Assembly (NCBI GenBank): GCA_964434105.1
Contig: CAYSTJ010000018.1
Coordinates: forward strand, 1 to 64,000
DNA: 64,000 bases
Source: CAYNST01 sp964434105
GTDB taxonomy: Bacteria; Pseudomonadota; Gammaproteobacteria; Pseudomonadales; Cellvibrionaceae
Reading direction: 5' to 3'
Shown: one piece after another, positions 18,442 to 27,299 of the stretch
Numbering within the stretch: the first letter of the stretch is position 1
Layout: each line of letters starts with the position of its first letter
Translations under genes and position numbers: made by a program
The notes under the pieces: model-generated
The model's input: the letters and a program-made list of their open reading frames with translations, nothing else
Databases searched by the model: none
What the model was told of the DNA's origin: nothing

Positions 18442-19793
18442 GTAAAAATAAAACAGCGTTTGTTTGTAACGAATGCGGCGCGGACTACCGAAAATGGCAG
18501 GGGCAATGCAGTGAGTGCGGGGTATGGAACAGCCTGAGCGAGGTGCGTCTGGGGACGGTAACCGCGAGCAAGGCGCAAGGCTACGCCGGTGAGCTGGGCG
18601 GGAAGGTGCAGAAGCTGGCCGAGATTTCCCTCGAAGACCTGCCACGCTTTTCATCGTCGATGGAAGAATTCGATCGGGTTCTGGGGGGCGGATTCGTGCC
18701 GGGATCGGTCGTGTTACTGGGTGGACACCCGGGTGCAGGCAAATCGACGCTGTTATTGCAGACACTGTGCGCCCTGGCGCAACGCTATCCTGCGCTTTAT
18801 GTCACCGGTGAGGAGTCGCTGCAGCAGGTCGCATTGCGGGCACGGCGACTTGAGCTTCCGGTAGAGCAGCTTCAGGTTCTATCGGAAACCAATGTGGACA
18901 GGGTCATTGACGCCGGCAGAGCTGTCGCACCGCGATTATTGGTGGTGGATTCGGTACAGGTGATGCACCTGCCTGATATCACCTCGGCGCCGGGGAGTGT
19001 ATCCCAGGTGCGGGAAAGCGCAGCCGCGCTTACGCGCTTCGCCAAGCAAAGCGGCACGGTGCTGATACTGGTCGGCCACGTGACCAAGGACGGCAGCCTG
19101 GCCGGGCCGAAGGTGCTGGAGCATATTATTGACTGTTCCATCATGTTGGAAGGGGGGCATGATTCGCGCTTTCGTACCCTGCGGGGGCACAAGAACCGAT
19201 TTGGTGCGGTCAATGAGCTGGGGGTATTCGCCATGACCGAGCTGGGTATGCGGGAAGTCACCAACCCCTCTGCCATCTTTCTGCAGCGCCCGGACGAGGT
19301 GGCAGCGGGCTCAGTAGTGATGGTGGTCTGGGAGGGCACGCGGCCGTTGCTGGTGGAGATCCAGGCGCTGGTGGATTCCAGCCATGGGGGGCCACCACGC
19401 CGCGTCACCGTGGGCCTGGAACAGAATCGGCTGGCCATGCTGCTGGCCGTCCTGCATCGCCATGGCGGCGTCATGCTCAGTGATCAGGATGTATTCGTTA
19501 ATGCCGTGGGCGGTGTCAAGATCACCGAAACCAGCGCAGATCTGGCATTATTGTTTGCTCTGGTTTCCAGTTTTCGTAATCAGGCGCTGCCCAAGGACCT
19601 GGTGGTCTTTGGCGAGGTCGGTCTGTCGGGAGAAATACGGCCGGTACCCAGCGGTCAGGAACGTTTGCGGGAGGCGGCCAAACACGGCTTTCGCCGCGCC
19701 ATCGTGCCCGCGGCCAATGTGGGCAAGGAAAAGTTCGGATCCATGGAAGTCACGCCCATCAAAAAGCTGGAGGAAGCGCTGGCTTTCTTCTAG
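18438..19793 (+). CDS. radA: DNA repair protein RadA
   Basis: A 451-aa RecA-like branch-migration helicase of homologous recombination. Domains: an N-terminal C4 zinc finger (CNECG...CSECG), the RecA fold with Walker A GHPGAGKST, the RadA signature KNRFGAVNE, and a C-terminal Lon-protease-like domain. I place the start at TTG 18438 (LSKNKTAFVCNECG), which gives the standard RadA N-terminus and overlaps the NADAR stop by 4 bp. The longer reading from 18339 would run through the NADAR gene. Confidence 0.96.
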   Translation: MSKNKTAFVCNECGADYRKWQGQCSECGVWNSLSEVRLGTVTASKAQGYAGELGGKVQKLAEISLEDLPRFSSSMEEFDRVLGGGFVPGSVVLLGGHPGAGKSTLLLQTLCALAQRYPALYVTGEESLQQVALRARRLELPVEQLQVLSETNVDRVIDAGRAVAPRLLVVDSVQVMHLPDITSAPGSVSQVRESAAALTRFAKQSGTVLILVGHVTKDGSLAGPKVLEHIIDCSIMLEGGHDSRFRTLRGHKNRFGAVNELGVFAMTELGMREVTNPSAIFLQRPDEVAAGSVVMVVWEGTRPLLVEIQALVDSSHGGPPRRVTVGLEQNRLAMLLAVLHRHGGVMLSDQDVFVNAVGGVKITETSADLALLFALVSSFRNQALPKDLVVFGEVGLSGEIRPVPSGQERLREAAKHGFRRAIVPAANVGKEKFGSMEVTPIKKLEEALAFF

Positions 19794-19840
19794 TCGCGAA
19801 TTCGCAGGCTGGTTCTTGCCTGGGTATCTGTCTTTCACTT

Positions 19841-19922
19841 GTGCGCAGGCCCGGGTTGTGCTGGCCCGGGTTGGTGCGGCTCGATTTGTGCGGCCCGATT
19901 TTTGCGACCCGATTTTTGCGAA
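19841..19922. repeat. Degenerate GC-rich tandem repeat after radA
   Basis: Related units of about 15-17 bp follow each other: variants of GGCCCGGGTTGTGC, GGCTCGATTTGTGC, GGCCCGATTTTTGC and GACCCGATTTTTGC. The last two are nearly identical. It lies in the 344-bp gap between radA and the CotH-type gene. No hairpin-plus-T terminator and no gene are seen there. Confidence 0.6.
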
Positions 19923-20137
19923 GAGACGGCCTCAGTCCCATGGATTTCCTGGCACCCATCCCCGGCGAGCGCGGTCGAACAGCACCTGAGTCACGTTTAT
20001 TCACCTGTTACTGATTTAAAATGTCGACACTCGACATTCAATCACCTGTTACCGTGCGTTCTTTCGCCACGGTCCAGTCGCATGCGTTCGCTGGCGTGCC
20101 CCGCCCCGTCAAACATCATTCTTGGAGATCCGTTCAG

Positions 20138-21553
20138 ATGAAATTTATGCAGTTCGATTCCCGTTCCGTGCCCGCCGTGAAGAACGCGCAATGGCCCGGA
20201 CAGAAAAATCGCAGACATTTCCCTTTGCCAGCCACGGTCTGTCTGTTGGTTACCCTGCTGACGGCGTGCGGCGGTGAGACCGGGGATGCCGGCGGCTCGT
20301 TACCGGCGGAGCCGGTTACTGAAAATCCGGTAACCGAACCACCGGAGCCTGACGAAGCGGGCAGTGACCCGGCTCCCGGCGACGTCGATACCGCCGATTT
20401 GTTTGATCTTGACCGGATTCTGCAGGTCAGTGTTCAGATGCAGGACGAAGACTGGGACGCGATGAGAGTGGACGGTCGTGCCTATTATCAGGAAATCGGT
20501 GCGCCCTGTTTTCCGGGCTATACCTGGTTTACCGGTACCGTGACTATCGCCGGTGAAACCACGGAAGCGGTGTCCATTCGCAAAAAAGGAGGCTGGGGGT
20601 CGGTTAGCGATGTCAAACCGTCTTTCAAACTGGATTTTGGCAAGGGCGAGTTTGATGACCGCACGCTGCTGGGCGAACGCCGGTTTACGCTCAACAACAA
20701 TGTTCAGGACCGGCTGCACATCAAGCAGTGTCTGTCGTATTCCGTGTTTGCGGATGCCGGTGTGCACGCGCCGCGTTGTAACTTTGCCCAGGTGGTCGCC
20801 CAGTCAGAGGACCTTGGAATCTTTACCAACGTCGAGCCGATAAAAAAACCGTTCTTAACGCGCAGTTTTGGCAACAAATCGGGCAACCTCTACGAAACAC
20901 AGCACGCCGGTGCCTTTATTGAATCGCGTATTGCGCATTTTCAGAAAAAAACCAATGAGGACGACCCGGACCGTTCCGAACTGATGGCGGTTGTCGACGC
21001 GATGCAGGTGGAAGATGAATTGCTCTGGGACGCCATGGATCAGGTGATCAATATGGATAATTTTATGACCTTTGCCGCGATGGAAGCACTACTGGGTCAT
21101 GTCGACGGTTTTACCGGTTATCAGAATAATGCCTATATCTATCACAACCCGGATGATAACCGGTTATATTTTATTCCCTGGGGAACCGATCAGACATTTC
21201 GTAGCAGTTACATCATCGACCGTACGCAGAACAGCCCCGTCTCTATCTACCTGGGCAGTTCCCTCACTCAGCGACTCTGGCAATCAGCGGAGTTTCGCGA
21301 GCGGTATGATCAACGGCTGCGGGAACTGCTGGATACGGTCTGGAACGAAGCCGAGCTTAAAGCGCGCGCCACCCGTATGGGCGAACTGGTCGGTGTGTCG
21401 CCCGGTGACATAGAGGGTCTGCACGAATTTATCGACAGTCGCCGTCCGAAGGCGCTGGCTGAAATGACAGGCGAGGCCGACCGCATCGGCATCTGGACGG
21501 TATTGCCACCCACCGGTATACCGCCCAGTGAATGTGTGCTTGATGAAGATTGA
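20138..21553 (+). CDS. CotH-family lipoprotein
   Basis: A 471-aa protein. The start at ATG 20138 has a GGAG site about 10 bp upstream. It carries a longish signal peptide ending in the lipobox LLTACGG, then an acidic/proline linker, so it is probably an outer-membrane or surface lipoprotein. The body matches CotH kinase-like proteins: ILQVSVQMQDEDWDAMR, VSIRKKGGWGSVSDVKPSFK, FTLNNNVQDRLHIKQCLSYS, YETQHAGAF, DNFMTFAAMEALLGHVDGF and NNAYIYHNPDDNRLYFIPWG. In Bacillus, CotH phosphorylates coat proteins. The role in a gram-negative, and kinase activity here, are unproven. Six cysteines are present in the exported part. Confidence 0.82.
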   Translation: MKFMQFDSRSVPAVKNAQWPGQKNRRHFPLPATVCLLVTLLTACGGETGDAGGSLPAEPVTENPVTEPPEPDEAGSDPAPGDVDTADLFDLDRILQVSVQMQDEDWDAMRVDGRAYYQEIGAPCFPGYTWFTGTVTIAGETTEAVSIRKKGGWGSVSDVKPSFKLDFGKGEFDDRTLLGERRFTLNNNVQDRLHIKQCLSYSVFADAGVHAPRCNFAQVVAQSEDLGIFTNVEPIKKPFLTRSFGNKSGNLYETQHAGAFIESRIAHFQKKTNEDDPDRSELMAVVDAMQVEDELLWDAMDQVINMDNFMTFAAMEALLGHVDGFTGYQNNAYIYHNPDDNRLYFIPWGTDQTFRSSYIIDRTQNSPVSIYLGSSLTQRLWQSAEFRERYDQRLRELLDTVWNEAELKARATRMGELVGVSPGDIEGLHEFIDSRRPKALAEMTGEADRIGIWTVLPPTGIPPSECVLDED

Positions 21554-21603
21554 CAGCCGAAAATCCCGCCCGGGGCGCTCAAGGCTTTGGCGGGTTAACA
21601 CCT

Positions 21604-21987
21604 TTACGCCTGGTGGCGCGTTAACAGTTCGGCCAGGACCCGGTCCGACGCGTCGGGGTCACCGAGGTTGTTCTCGATCAGGCGGCGCAAATGAATAACG
21701 CTGTCCATATCAATACTGATGCAACGAAACCCCAGATACAGATGACTATTATGAATTAGCTCAACCTGCATGGTGATGGACACATCCGGGGACAGGTGGA
21801 TTTCAATGGCACAGGGCTTTTCCAGGTTAATCTCATATTGTTTTGGTGGCGTCAGTAAAACACCGTTTAGCGAAATGTCCAGCAATTGACTCTTATACTG
21901 CCGGTCGGCCTGAATAATATGGGCACCAGTGTCAAAAGCGACCCGACTGTACTGACGGCGATCTTCCTGGGCTGGTTTGGTCGTCAT
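21604..21987 (-). CDS. PilZ domain protein, predicted c-di-GMP receptor
   Basis: A 127-aa stand-alone PilZ protein. The N-terminal RRQYSRVAF supplies the RxxxR motif and LLDISLNGVLL supplies the D-x-S-x-x-G motif for c-di-GMP binding, followed by beta-barrel strands (CAIEIHLSPDVSITMQVELI; LGFRCISID) and a C-terminal helix (LRRLIENNLGD). The order matches single-domain receptors such as P. aeruginosa PA4608. The start at 21987 (MTTKPAQEDRRQ) is chosen over 22032 because the upstream residues are not family-like. It is downstream of ettA on the same strand, with a 304-bp gap. Confidence 0.85.
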   Translation of the reverse strand: MTTKPAQEDRRQYSRVAFDTGAHIIQADRQYKSQLLDISLNGVLLTPPKQYEINLEKPCAIEIHLSPDVSITMQVELIHNSHLYLGFRCISIDMDSVIHLRRLIENNLGDPDASDRVLAELLTRHQA

Positions 21988-22175
21988 GCAATTTACCTGC
22001 TTGAATGGAGGGAACACGCGTCGGCTGTACAAGGTGGCAGGTACAGCGTTGGCTCAACAGTTAACAGTGTAGACAATGGCTATTACCCTGTTACTGCAAC
22101 AATGGATTGATACGGGCGTGGCAGGGTGGAGGGTTCGGGTTAATCGGGGCAAACAGGATGGCGTTTGCGGAGGCA

Positions 22176-22254
22176 CATTGATGGAGACGGTACATTGATG
22201 GAGACGGTATTTTGATGGGGGTGGCGACGCCCGCGCCATCGGTGATGGCGCGGG
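22176..22254. repeat. Short tandem repeat and a strong palindrome downstream of ettA
   Basis: Within the gap 21988-22291 there are 2.5 copies of a 17-bp unit (ACATTGATGGAGACGGT) at about 22176-22217. These are followed by a perfect 11-bp inverted repeat, CCCGCGCCATC (22230-22240) with GATGGCGCGGG (22244-22254). No T tract follows on either strand, so this is not a canonical terminator. It may still act as a 3'-end hairpin for ettA. No gene is seen. Confidence 0.6.
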
Positions 22255-22291
22255 CCGGGCGCTTCAGCAGAAACACCCCGTTCGCCGGGGG

Positions 22292-23956
22292 TCACTGTTT
22301 GAGGGGCTTGTACTTCATTCGGCTGGGCTGGGCGTTGGCGCCTTTGCGGGCGATAAAATCCTCATGGTATTCGGTGAAGTTGCCTTCAAAGAACACGACG
22401 TCGCTGTCGCCTTCGTAGCCAAGTATGTGCGTTGCTACCCGATCCAGAAACCAGCGGTCATGGGAGATGACCAGCACGGAACCGGGAAATGCCAGAATCG
22501 CCTCTTCAAGTGCACGCAGGGTTTCCACGTCGAGATCGTTGGACGGTTCGTCCAATAGCAGCACGTTAGCGCCCTGTTTCAAGGTGTTGGCCAGATGCAG
22601 CCGCCCACGTTCACCGCCGGATAGTTCGCCGACACGTTTCTGTTGATCGGTGCCCTTGAAGTTGAAGCGGCCGACATAGGAGCGCGAGCTGACTTCATAC
22701 TGGCCAATGCGCAGAATGTCCTGACCGTCGGATACGGCTTCCCACACAGTGGCGTTGTTATCCAGCGTTTCCCGGCCCTGTTCGACATAGGCAATCTGTA
22801 CCGTGTCGCCGATAACAATCGTACCGGAATCGGGTTGCTCGCTGCCGTTAATCATGCGAAACAGGGTGGATTTACCGGCACCATTGCCACCGACTATGCC
22901 GACAATGGCACCTTTGGGCACTGAGAAACTCAGGTTATCGATCAGCAGGCGATCGCCATAGGCCTTGGAGACATTGTGAAATTCAATCACTTTGTCCCCC
23001 AGGCGCTCGCCGGGCGGAATGTAGATTTCATTGGTCTCATTGCGTTTCTGGAATTCCTGGGACTGCATTTCCTCAAACCGGGCCAGACGCGCCTTGCTCT
23101 TGGCCTGGCGTCCCTTCGGGTTTTGGCGTACCCATTCCAGCTCGGATTTCAAGGCCTTCTGCTGGGCGGCTTCACTGCGGGCCTCCTGCTGCAGGCGTTT
23201 TTCCTTGGCTTCCAGCCAGGACGAATAGTTGCCTTCATAGGGAATGCCGCGTCCGCGGTCCAGTTCGAGAATCCAGCCGGCGGCGTTGTCCAGGAAGTAA
23301 CGGTCATGCGTAATGGCAACGACAGTACCGGAGAAGTTCACCAGAAACTGCTCAAGCCAGTACACCGATTCAGCATCCAGGTGGTTGGTCGGTTCGTCGA
23401 TCAGCAGCATGTCGGGCCGCGACAGCAGCAGTCGGCACAGGGCAACCCGACGCTTTTCACCACCGGACAGTGTGTCGACCGGCGCATCCCAGGGCGGAAG
23501 GCGCAGGGCATCGGCGGCTACCTCCAGCGTATGTTCGAGATTGTGCGCGTCCCACGCCTGAATAATGTCTTCCAGTTGTCCCTGGCGCTTCGCCAGGGCA
23601 TCAAAATCCGCATCGGGCTCGGCGTAGGCGGCGTAAATCTTGTCCAGCTCGGCAAGCGCATCAACCGCCTCCTGCATGCCTTCTTCCACGTTGCCGCGCA
23701 CATCCTTGTCCGAATTAAGCTGTGGTTCCTGTGGCAGGTACCCCACTTTAATGCCGGGCATGGCCCGCGCCTCGCCCTGAATATCGGTATCGACACCCGC
23801 CATGATGCGCAGGAGCGTGGACTTCCCGGAGCCGTTCAGGCCGAGCACGCCAATCTTTGCGCCCGGAAAAAACGACAGGGAAATATCTTTCAGGATTTCC
23901 CGTTTGGGTGGCACGATTTTGCCTACCCGGTTCATGGTGTAAACGTATTGCGCCAT
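22292..23956 (-). CDS. ettA: Energy-dependent translational throttle protein EttA (ABC-F)
   Basis: A 554-aa ABC-F ATPase that binds the ribosomal E site and gates the first peptide bond according to ATP/ADP ratio. Two ABC domains: Walker A GLNGSGKST with signature LSGGEKRRVALCRLL, then Walker A GGNGAGKST with LSGGERGRLHLANTL, joined by the P-site tRNA-interaction linker (EAKEKRLQQEARSEAAQQKA region). The opening MAQYVYTMNRVGKIVPPKRE is typical of EttA. Length equals the family norm (~555). A family-1 element lies between this gene and the divergent glyA. Confidence 0.97.
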   Translation of the reverse strand: MAQYVYTMNRVGKIVPPKREILKDISLSFFPGAKIGVLGLNGSGKSTLLRIMAGVDTDIQGEARAMPGIKVGYLPQEPQLNSDKDVRGNVEEGMQEAVDALAELDKIYAAYAEPDADFDALAKRQGQLEDIIQAWDAHNLEHTLEVAADALRLPPWDAPVDTLSGGEKRRVALCRLLLSRPDMLLIDEPTNHLDAESVYWLEQFLVNFSGTVVAITHDRYFLDNAAGWILELDRGRGIPYEGNYSSWLEAKEKRLQQEARSEAAQQKALKSELEWVRQNPKGRQAKSKARLARFEEMQSQEFQKRNETNEIYIPPGERLGDKVIEFHNVSKAYGDRLLIDNLSFSVPKGAIVGIVGGNGAGKSTLFRMINGSEQPDSGTIVIGDTVQIAYVEQGRETLDNNATVWEAVSDGQDILRIGQYEVSSRSYVGRFNFKGTDQQKRVGELSGGERGRLHLANTLKQGANVLLLDEPSNDLDVETLRALEEAILAFPGSVLVISHDRWFLDRVATHILGYEGDSDVVFFEGNFTEYHEDFIARKGANAQPSRMKYKPLKQ

Positions 23957-24110
23957 AAGGGCGTCACCTCGACGTAATTTTCGCTGGTGGATGGGCTGCC
24001 AGCCGGTTCGGCAGTACGCGGCGCAGAGTAAACAGTCCTGCGCTGAATTTCAATTGCCTGGCAGCCCGGTCCCGTCTGGTGACGCTGGTGTGACTTTCAT
24101 TTGCCGATTA

Positions 24111-24251
24111 GTAACTGTTCAGCTCGTGTCATAACTGTTCAGATTGCGTCCAGATTTGTTCAGAGCAAGGCGAAAAAGGTGAGTTTGCTGGTGTAAGGGA
24201 GCATTTTTTAACGCAGCTATGGGCAAATCGGGGCGAGAGCTGAATAGTTAC
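24111..24251. mobile_element. Family-1 MITE, copy A (IS66-like ends, 141 bp)
   Basis: Imperfect terminal inverted repeats (GTAACTGTTCAGCTC at the left, the reverse complement with one mismatch at the right) bound 141 bp with no coding capacity. A perfect 8-bp direct repeat, GCCGATTA, flanks it (24103-24110 and 24252-24259), which is a target-site duplication. The left end contains three 20-bp units each carrying an x-CTGTTCAG-like core. IS66-family transposons are known for GTAA ends and 8-bp duplications. The copy is 73 bp upstream of the glyA start. Confidence 0.88.
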
Positions 24252-24277
24252 GCCGATTATTCGCCAGTGCTTTGGTG

Positions 24278-24283
24278 TACAAT
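24278..24283 (+). promoter_or_regulatory. Possible -10 box of glyA
   Basis: TACAAT lies 41 bp upstream of the glyA ATG and 26 bp beyond the right end of the inserted element. The -35 position at 17-bp spacing is poor, and would fall in or near the duplicated target site. Weak evidence only. Confidence 0.3.
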
Positions 24284-24324
24284 GCTGCCCTCTATTGACT
24301 GCTGAATACTGCTTGAGGAATACG

Positions 24325-25587
24325 ATGTTTGATAAATCATTAACCATCGCCGATTTTGATCCGGAAATCTGGCAAGCCATACAAAATGAAGGTGTACGCC
24401 AGGAAGAGCATATCGAGCTGATCGCGTCTGAGAATTACGCCAGCCCGCTGGTGATGGCCGCGCAGGGGACCAAGCTGACCAATAAATACGCGGAGGGCTA
24501 CCCCGCCAAACGCTATTATGGTGGCTGTGAGTTTGTCGACCAGGCTGAAGCCCTGGCCATTGAGCGGGTCAAGCAGCTGTTCGGCGCGGACTACGCCAAT
24601 GTGCAGCCGCATTCCGGTTCCCAGGCGAATTCAGCGGTCTACCAGGCCCTGCTGAACCCGGGAGATACCGTGCTGGGTATGAGCCTGGCGCATGGCGGTC
24701 ACCTGACGCATGGCGCCAAGGTAAATTTTTCCGGCAAGATGTACAACGCGGTGCAGTACGGTATAAACCCGGACACCGGTGAAGTAGATTACGACGAGAT
24801 CGCCGCGCTGGCCCGGGAGCATCGCCCCAAAATGATCGTCGCCGGCTTCTCGGCCTACAGTCAGGTGCTCGACTGGCAAAAATTCCGCGAAATCGCCGAT
24901 AACGCAGGTGCCTGGCTGATGGTGGATATGGCACACGTGGCCGGGCTGGTGGCCGCCGGGGTATACCCTTCACCGGTGCAGATCGCCGATGTGACAACAT
25001 CGACCACACATAAGACGCTGCGCGGCCCCCGGGGTGGCATTATCCTGGCGAAAGCCAATGAGGCACTCGAGAAAAAACTCAATTCGGCGGTATTTCCCGG
25101 CGGCCAGGGCGGCCCGCTGATGCACGTCATTGCGGCCAAGGCGATCAGCTTCAAGGAAGCCATGAGCGAGGATTTCAAAACCTATCAGCAGCAAGTGGTC
25201 CGCAATGCCCAGGCCATGGCCGGGACTTTTATCGAACGCGGAATCCGCATCGTGTCCGGCGGGACCAGGAACCATTTAATGCTGGTGGATCTGATTGGCA
25301 AGTCCTACACCGGTAAGGACGCGGATGAGGCACTGGGCAGCGCTAACATTACGGTCAACAAAAATGCCGTGCCCAATGATCCACGCTCGCCATTTATTAC
25401 CAGTGGTCTGCGCGTCGGCACCCCGGCGGTGACAACGCGCGGCTTCGGTGAGGCCGAGTGCGTACAGCTGACGCACTGGATGTGCGATGTGCTGGATAGC
25501 CTGGAGAACGATACAGCCGAAGCGGTCATTGCCGATGTCAAAAGCAAGGTGCTGGAAATCTGCAAAAAGTATCCGGTCTATGGATAA
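24325..25587 (+). CDS. glyA: Serine hydroxymethyltransferase
   Basis: A 420-aa PLP enzyme converting serine and tetrahydrofolate to glycine and 5,10-methylene-THF. Seen: EHIELIASENYASPLVM, GYPAKRYYGGCEFVDQAE, NVQPHSGSQANSAVY, the PLP-lysine block TTTHKTLRGPRGG and SGLRVGTPAVTTRG. ATG 24325 with GAGG at 24314-24317 gives the usual N-terminus. It is followed 33 bp later by nrdR, the gammaproteobacterial order glyA-nrdR-ribD. Its upstream region carries a MITE insertion. Confidence 0.98.
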   Translation: MFDKSLTIADFDPEIWQAIQNEGVRQEEHIELIASENYASPLVMAAQGTKLTNKYAEGYPAKRYYGGCEFVDQAEALAIERVKQLFGADYANVQPHSGSQANSAVYQALLNPGDTVLGMSLAHGGHLTHGAKVNFSGKMYNAVQYGINPDTGEVDYDEIAALAREHRPKMIVAGFSAYSQVLDWQKFREIADNAGAWLMVDMAHVAGLVAAGVYPSPVQIADVTTSTTHKTLRGPRGGIILAKANEALEKKLNSAVFPGGQGGPLMHVIAAKAISFKEAMSEDFKTYQQQVVRNAQAMAGTFIERGIRIVSGGTRNHLMLVDLIGKSYTGKDADEALGSANITVNKNAVPNDPRSPFITSGLRVGTPAVTTRGFGEAECVQLTHWMCDVLDSLENDTAEAVIADVKSKVLEICKKYPVYG

Positions 25588-25620
25588 TCTCCTTATTTTG
25601 GCTTAATAACGGAGAAGCCT

Positions 25621-26082
25621 GTGCATTGCCCGTTCTGTAGTGAAGCGGACACCAAAGTGATCGACTCCCGACTCGTGGCGGATGGCGGCCAGGTGCGCCG
25701 GCGTCGGGAGTGTTTGAGCTGCCACGAACGGTTTACGACATTTGAAGTGGCAGAATTACTGATGCCAAAGGTCGTCAAACAGGATGGCACCCGCGAGCCG
25801 TTCGACGAGCAGAAGTTGCGTAACGGTCTGTTGCGGGCGCTGGAGAAACGGCCCGTGAGCGTGGAGCAGATCGAAACCACGGTCAATCACATCAAACAGG
25901 CAATACAGGCAACCGGCGAGCGCGAGATCAAGTCGCTTTATGTGGGCGAAAAGGTCATGGCGGCCCTGCGCCAGCTGGATGGCGTGGCCTATGTCCGGTT
26001 CGCCTCGGTCTATCGCAGTTTTCAGGACATCAGCGATTTCCGCCAGGCTGTGGATCATTTCGAGCGGGACCCCGATCAATGA
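25621..26082 (+). CDS. nrdR: Transcriptional repressor NrdR
   Basis: A 153-aa zinc-finger/ATP-cone repressor of ribonucleotide reductase genes. The N-terminal zinc ribbon CPFC (residues 3-6) and CLSC are visible with RRRRECLSCHERFTTFE, followed by the ATP-cone (VVKQDGTREPFDEQKLRNGL). It starts with GTG 25621. NrdR senses ATP/dATP and binds NrdR boxes upstream of nrd genes, none of which are in this window. It precedes ribD by 13 bp, likely in one operon. Confidence 0.97.
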   Translation: MHCPFCSEADTKVIDSRLVADGGQVRRRRECLSCHERFTTFEVAELLMPKVVKQDGTREPFDEQKLRNGLLRALEKRPVSVEQIETTVNHIKQAIQATGEREIKSLYVGEKVMAALRQLDGVAYVRFASVYRSFQDISDFRQAVDHFERDPDQ

Positions 26083-26095
26083 CCGGAACCAGGCC

Positions 26096-27193
26096 GTGAA
26101 CCGTAGCCCTGTTGAACAGCATATGGGTCAGGCACTGGCGCTGGCGCGTCGAGGGCTATATACAACAACGCCCAACCCGAGAGTCGGCTGTGTATTGTTG
26201 GGTAGCGATGGCGAATTGCTGGCGGAAGGGTTTCATGAGCGGGCGGGCGGACCCCATGCCGAGGCGATGGCGCTTGGCCGTGCCGGCGCCGCGGCCCGGG
26301 GCGCTACTGTTTGCGTGACGCTGGAGCCCTGCGCCCATCAGGGGCGCACAGGGGCCTGTTGTGATGCGCTGATCGCGGCGGGTGTAGCCCGGGTTATCTA
26401 TGGGATGCAGGATCCCAATCCTTTGGTCGGCGGCCAGGGTCTGGCGCGTTTGCGGGCCGCCGGGATTGAAGTGATCGGCCCGGTGCTGGAAGATGACTGT
26501 CTTGCACTCAATCCGGGTTTTATAAAGCGCATGACCGTCGGTTTGCCCTGGGTACGCTGCAAAATGGCCATGAGTCTCGACGGCCGTACCGCCATGGCGA
26601 ATGGCGAAAGCCAATGGATCACGGGCCCCGAGGCGCGCACAGACGTGCAGCACTGGCGGGCACAATCCTGCGCTGTGGTCACCGGCATCGGCACCGCCCT
26701 GCATGATGACCCGCAACTGAACGTACGGGACAGTCGGTTGGCCGAGCGCCAGCGTCAGCCTCTGCGCGTCCTGCTGGATACCCGGGGACGGGCAGCCCCG
26801 ACACTTCGACTGTTTGAAAACGCTGCCAGCACAGTCTGGGTAACCGGTGAGAATAGTGTTGTCGCGCCAGAAGAGGTAGAGCACTGGTGTTTGCCTGCGG
26901 ATGACGGTCACATAGATCTGTCGGGCTTATTACGCAGGCTGGCAGATCGGGGCTGTAACGAGGTTTTGCTGGAAAGCGGGCCGACGCTGGCCGGTGCCTT
27001 TCTGCGGGGCGGACTGATTGATGAACTGATCGTGTATATGGCGCCCAAATTGATGGGTAGCCTGGCCCGGCCGCTTTTTGACTGGCCGCTGCACACGATG
27101 CAGGAATGCATGTCACTGGATATCCGGTCGGTGACACCGATTGGCCCGGACTTTCGTATCATGGCGCGCCCAGGCACTGATCATGTCCGTTGA
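26096..27193 (+). CDS. ribD: Bifunctional riboflavin deaminase/reductase RibD
   Basis: A 365-aa enzyme catalysing steps 2 and 3 of riboflavin synthesis (pyrimidine deamination, then sugar reduction). N-terminal deaminase domain: TPNPRVGCVLLG, the zinc-binding HAEAMAL and CVTLEPCAHQGRTGACCDAL. C-terminal reductase domain: KMAMSLDGRTAM, SQWITGPEARTDVQHWRAQ and ESGPTLAGAFLRGGLIDEL. I use GTG 26096 as start; no in-frame ATG precedes the conserved MGQALALARRGL except by running back into nrdR. Confidence 0.95.
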   Translation: MNRSPVEQHMGQALALARRGLYTTTPNPRVGCVLLGSDGELLAEGFHERAGGPHAEAMALGRAGAAARGATVCVTLEPCAHQGRTGACCDALIAAGVARVIYGMQDPNPLVGGQGLARLRAAGIEVIGPVLEDDCLALNPGFIKRMTVGLPWVRCKMAMSLDGRTAMANGESQWITGPEARTDVQHWRAQSCAVVTGIGTALHDDPQLNVRDSRLAERQRQPLRVLLDTRGRAAPTLRLFENAASTVWVTGENSVVAPEEVEHWCLPADDGHIDLSGLLRRLADRGCNEVLLESGPTLAGAFLRGGLIDELIVYMAPKLMGSLARPLFDWPLHTMQECMSLDIRSVTPIGPDFRIMARPGTDHVR

Positions 27194-27299
27194 GGCTTTG
27201 CTGTTATGCATCGGCGCAGGGCCAGGCTGGACCTGTCGCCAGGCTCGGTCCGGTTGCGGTTAGCGTCGCAAGCCGCCAGGGGAATCGTTGGAGTTATTC

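Noticed and set aside
22976..23977. 333-aa plus-strand reading frame opposite ettA
   Set aside because: Fully antisense to an ABC-F gene with all motifs intact; no recognisable domain.
27194..27299. Possible FMN riboswitch upstream of ribE
   Set aside because: The conserved RFN blocks could not be found here, nor upstream of ribB or ribH.
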